Assembly: GCA_003488525.1 (NCBI GenBank)
Contig: DNLG01000020.1
Location: forward strand, 1-7,174
DNA from: Bacteroidota bacterium
GTDB taxonomy: Bacteria; Bacteroidota; Ignavibacteria; Kapaibacteriales; Kapaibacteriaceae
DNA length: 7,174 nucleotides
Reading direction: 5' to 3'
Under the pieces are notes generated by a model, which saw nothing but the letters and a program-made list of their open reading frames with translations, was not told the origin of the DNA and made no database searches. The position numbers and the translations under genes are program-made. Of this stretch, positions 6,981-7,174 are shown one piece after another (within the stretch, counting starts at the first letter, position 1; each line of letters opens with the position of its first letter).

Positions 6981-7040
6981 GATTTTTTTCCTGTTTAAGG
7001 GGGCTTTTTCACAAACCCATTTGCAGATTGATTTTTTTCC
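6981..7040. repeat. 11-bp direct repeat GATTTTTTTCC, two copies
   Basis: GATTTTTTTCC occurs at 6981-6991 and 7030-7040, with a 49-bp period. Both copies are followed within a few bases by a GTTT-containing sequence; the second runs straight into the TATGTTTG promoter box. The repeat is seen directly. It may be a duplicated upstream element or an AT-rich melting or binding site. Confidence 0.5.
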
Positions 7041-7050
7041 CCTATGTTTG
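7020..7050 (+). promoter_or_regulatory. Bacteroidota-type promoter (-33 TTTG, 19 bp, -7 TATGTTTG) for a gene beyond the right edge
   Basis: TTTG at 7020-7023 is followed after exactly 19 bp by TATGTTTG at 7043-7050, an exact TAnnTTTG. This is the most complete promoter in the window, with both elements at the usual spacing for the primary Bacteroidota sigma factor. Transcription should begin near 7056 and run rightward. Confidence 0.6.
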
Positions 7051-7056
7051 TGGCCC

Positions 7057-7174
7057 CTTGAACGCGCCTGGCGCCTCACGGGATCGAAAAGCCGAACGGC
7101 CGCAAGTGGCAGCATCAGTTGAGAACGGTGGCAGGTCGGTGTGAATTCGAGTGTTCTTTGACAGCAGGAGAGAA
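7057..7174 (+). other. Long untranslated leader of the gene beyond the right edge
   Basis: About 118 nt lie between the predicted transcription start and the window end, with no convincing coding start. The leader has an 11-bp perfect palindrome GCGCCTGGCGC at 7064-7074 and a small dyad GCCGAACGGC at 7091-7100. These could fold in RNA or serve as operator sites. No known riboswitch class is recognised. From memory of Bacteroidota gene order, the divergent neighbour of this glgA type is often panC, but nothing in the window shows that here. Confidence 0.35.
7166..7170 (+). promoter_or_regulatory. Strong Shine-Dalgarno at the right edge
   Basis: AGGAG, followed by AGAA to the window end, is a strong ribosome-binding site. 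A start codon is expected within a few bases past 7174, on the plus strand. Confidence 0.55.

Noticed and set aside
6885..7115. 77-codon amino-terminal extension of the GlgA-like protein
   Set aside because: It would translate the AT-rich promoter region with the DnaA box; the GT5 homology begins at MAKPLSILFVTSE (ATG 6884).
6885..7174. Chromosomal replication origin
   Set aside because: Only one consensus DnaA box and two weak ones, and no dnaA, dnaN, gidA or rpmH genes beside it. The boxes are kept as a finding but an oriC call is not supported.
7051..7174. Known riboswitch or small RNA (TPP, cobalamin, SRP RNA)
   Set aside because: None of the conserved cores of these RNAs could be recognised in the leader.
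1..7174. CRISPR array, insertion sequence, phage or defence genes
   Set aside because: No regularly spaced repeats, no terminal inverted repeats, and every long coding region is accounted for by metabolic or envelope genes.

Overview
The window looks like chromosomal core sequence from a fairly GC-rich member of the Bacteroidota/Chlorobi group. By eye the GC content is in the high fifties; I did not compute it. Three things point there. Several matches to the Bacteroidota -7 promoter element TAnnTTTG sit in the right intergenic places. A glycogen-synthase-like gene is followed by a DUF4270-like lipoprotein gene, an order I recall from Bacteroidota genomes. The outer-membrane protein carries the G-x-G-D / N-P-A amino-terminal pattern common in that group. 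A GC-rich lineage such as Kapabacteria, Ignavibacteria or Rhodothermota fits better than Flavobacteria, but the sequence alone does not decide it.

Layout from left to right. (1) A minus-strand folate pair, folB then folK (877 to 4), supplies two consecutive steps of dihydropterin synthesis. (2) A 103-bp divergent control region (878-980) holds a -7 box for the plus-strand genes and a short direct repeat. (3) A plus-strand run of ferritin, hldA (heptose-7-phosphate kinase) and hldC (heptose-1-phosphate adenylyltransferase) covers 981-2970, with gaps of 11 and 5 nt. It joins iron storage to two steps of ADP-heptose synthesis for the LPS inner core. (4) A minus-strand run covers 6884 to 2948: a GlgA-like glycosyltransferase, a predicted lipoprotein with two DNRLRE-like beta-sandwich modules, and an outer-membrane beta-barrel protein. 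The last two start at GTG codons, and the lipoprotein/barrel junction is a 4-nt GTGA overlap. The barrel gene overlaps the 3' end of hldC tail to tail by 23 bp. (5) A 290-bp AT-rich divergent intergenic region (6885-7174) holds promoter-like elements on both strands, a perfect DnaA box, an 11-bp direct repeat, and a long leader ending in a strong ribosome-binding site for a gene that starts just past the right edge.

No mobile element, CRISPR array, tRNA, rRNA or defence system is visible. The most interesting points are a GlgA-like enzyme that has lost most hallmark active-site motifs while keeping full length, its tight coupling to two cell-surface proteins of unknown function, and the DnaA-box-bearing intergenic region. 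I found no clear, wholly new system.
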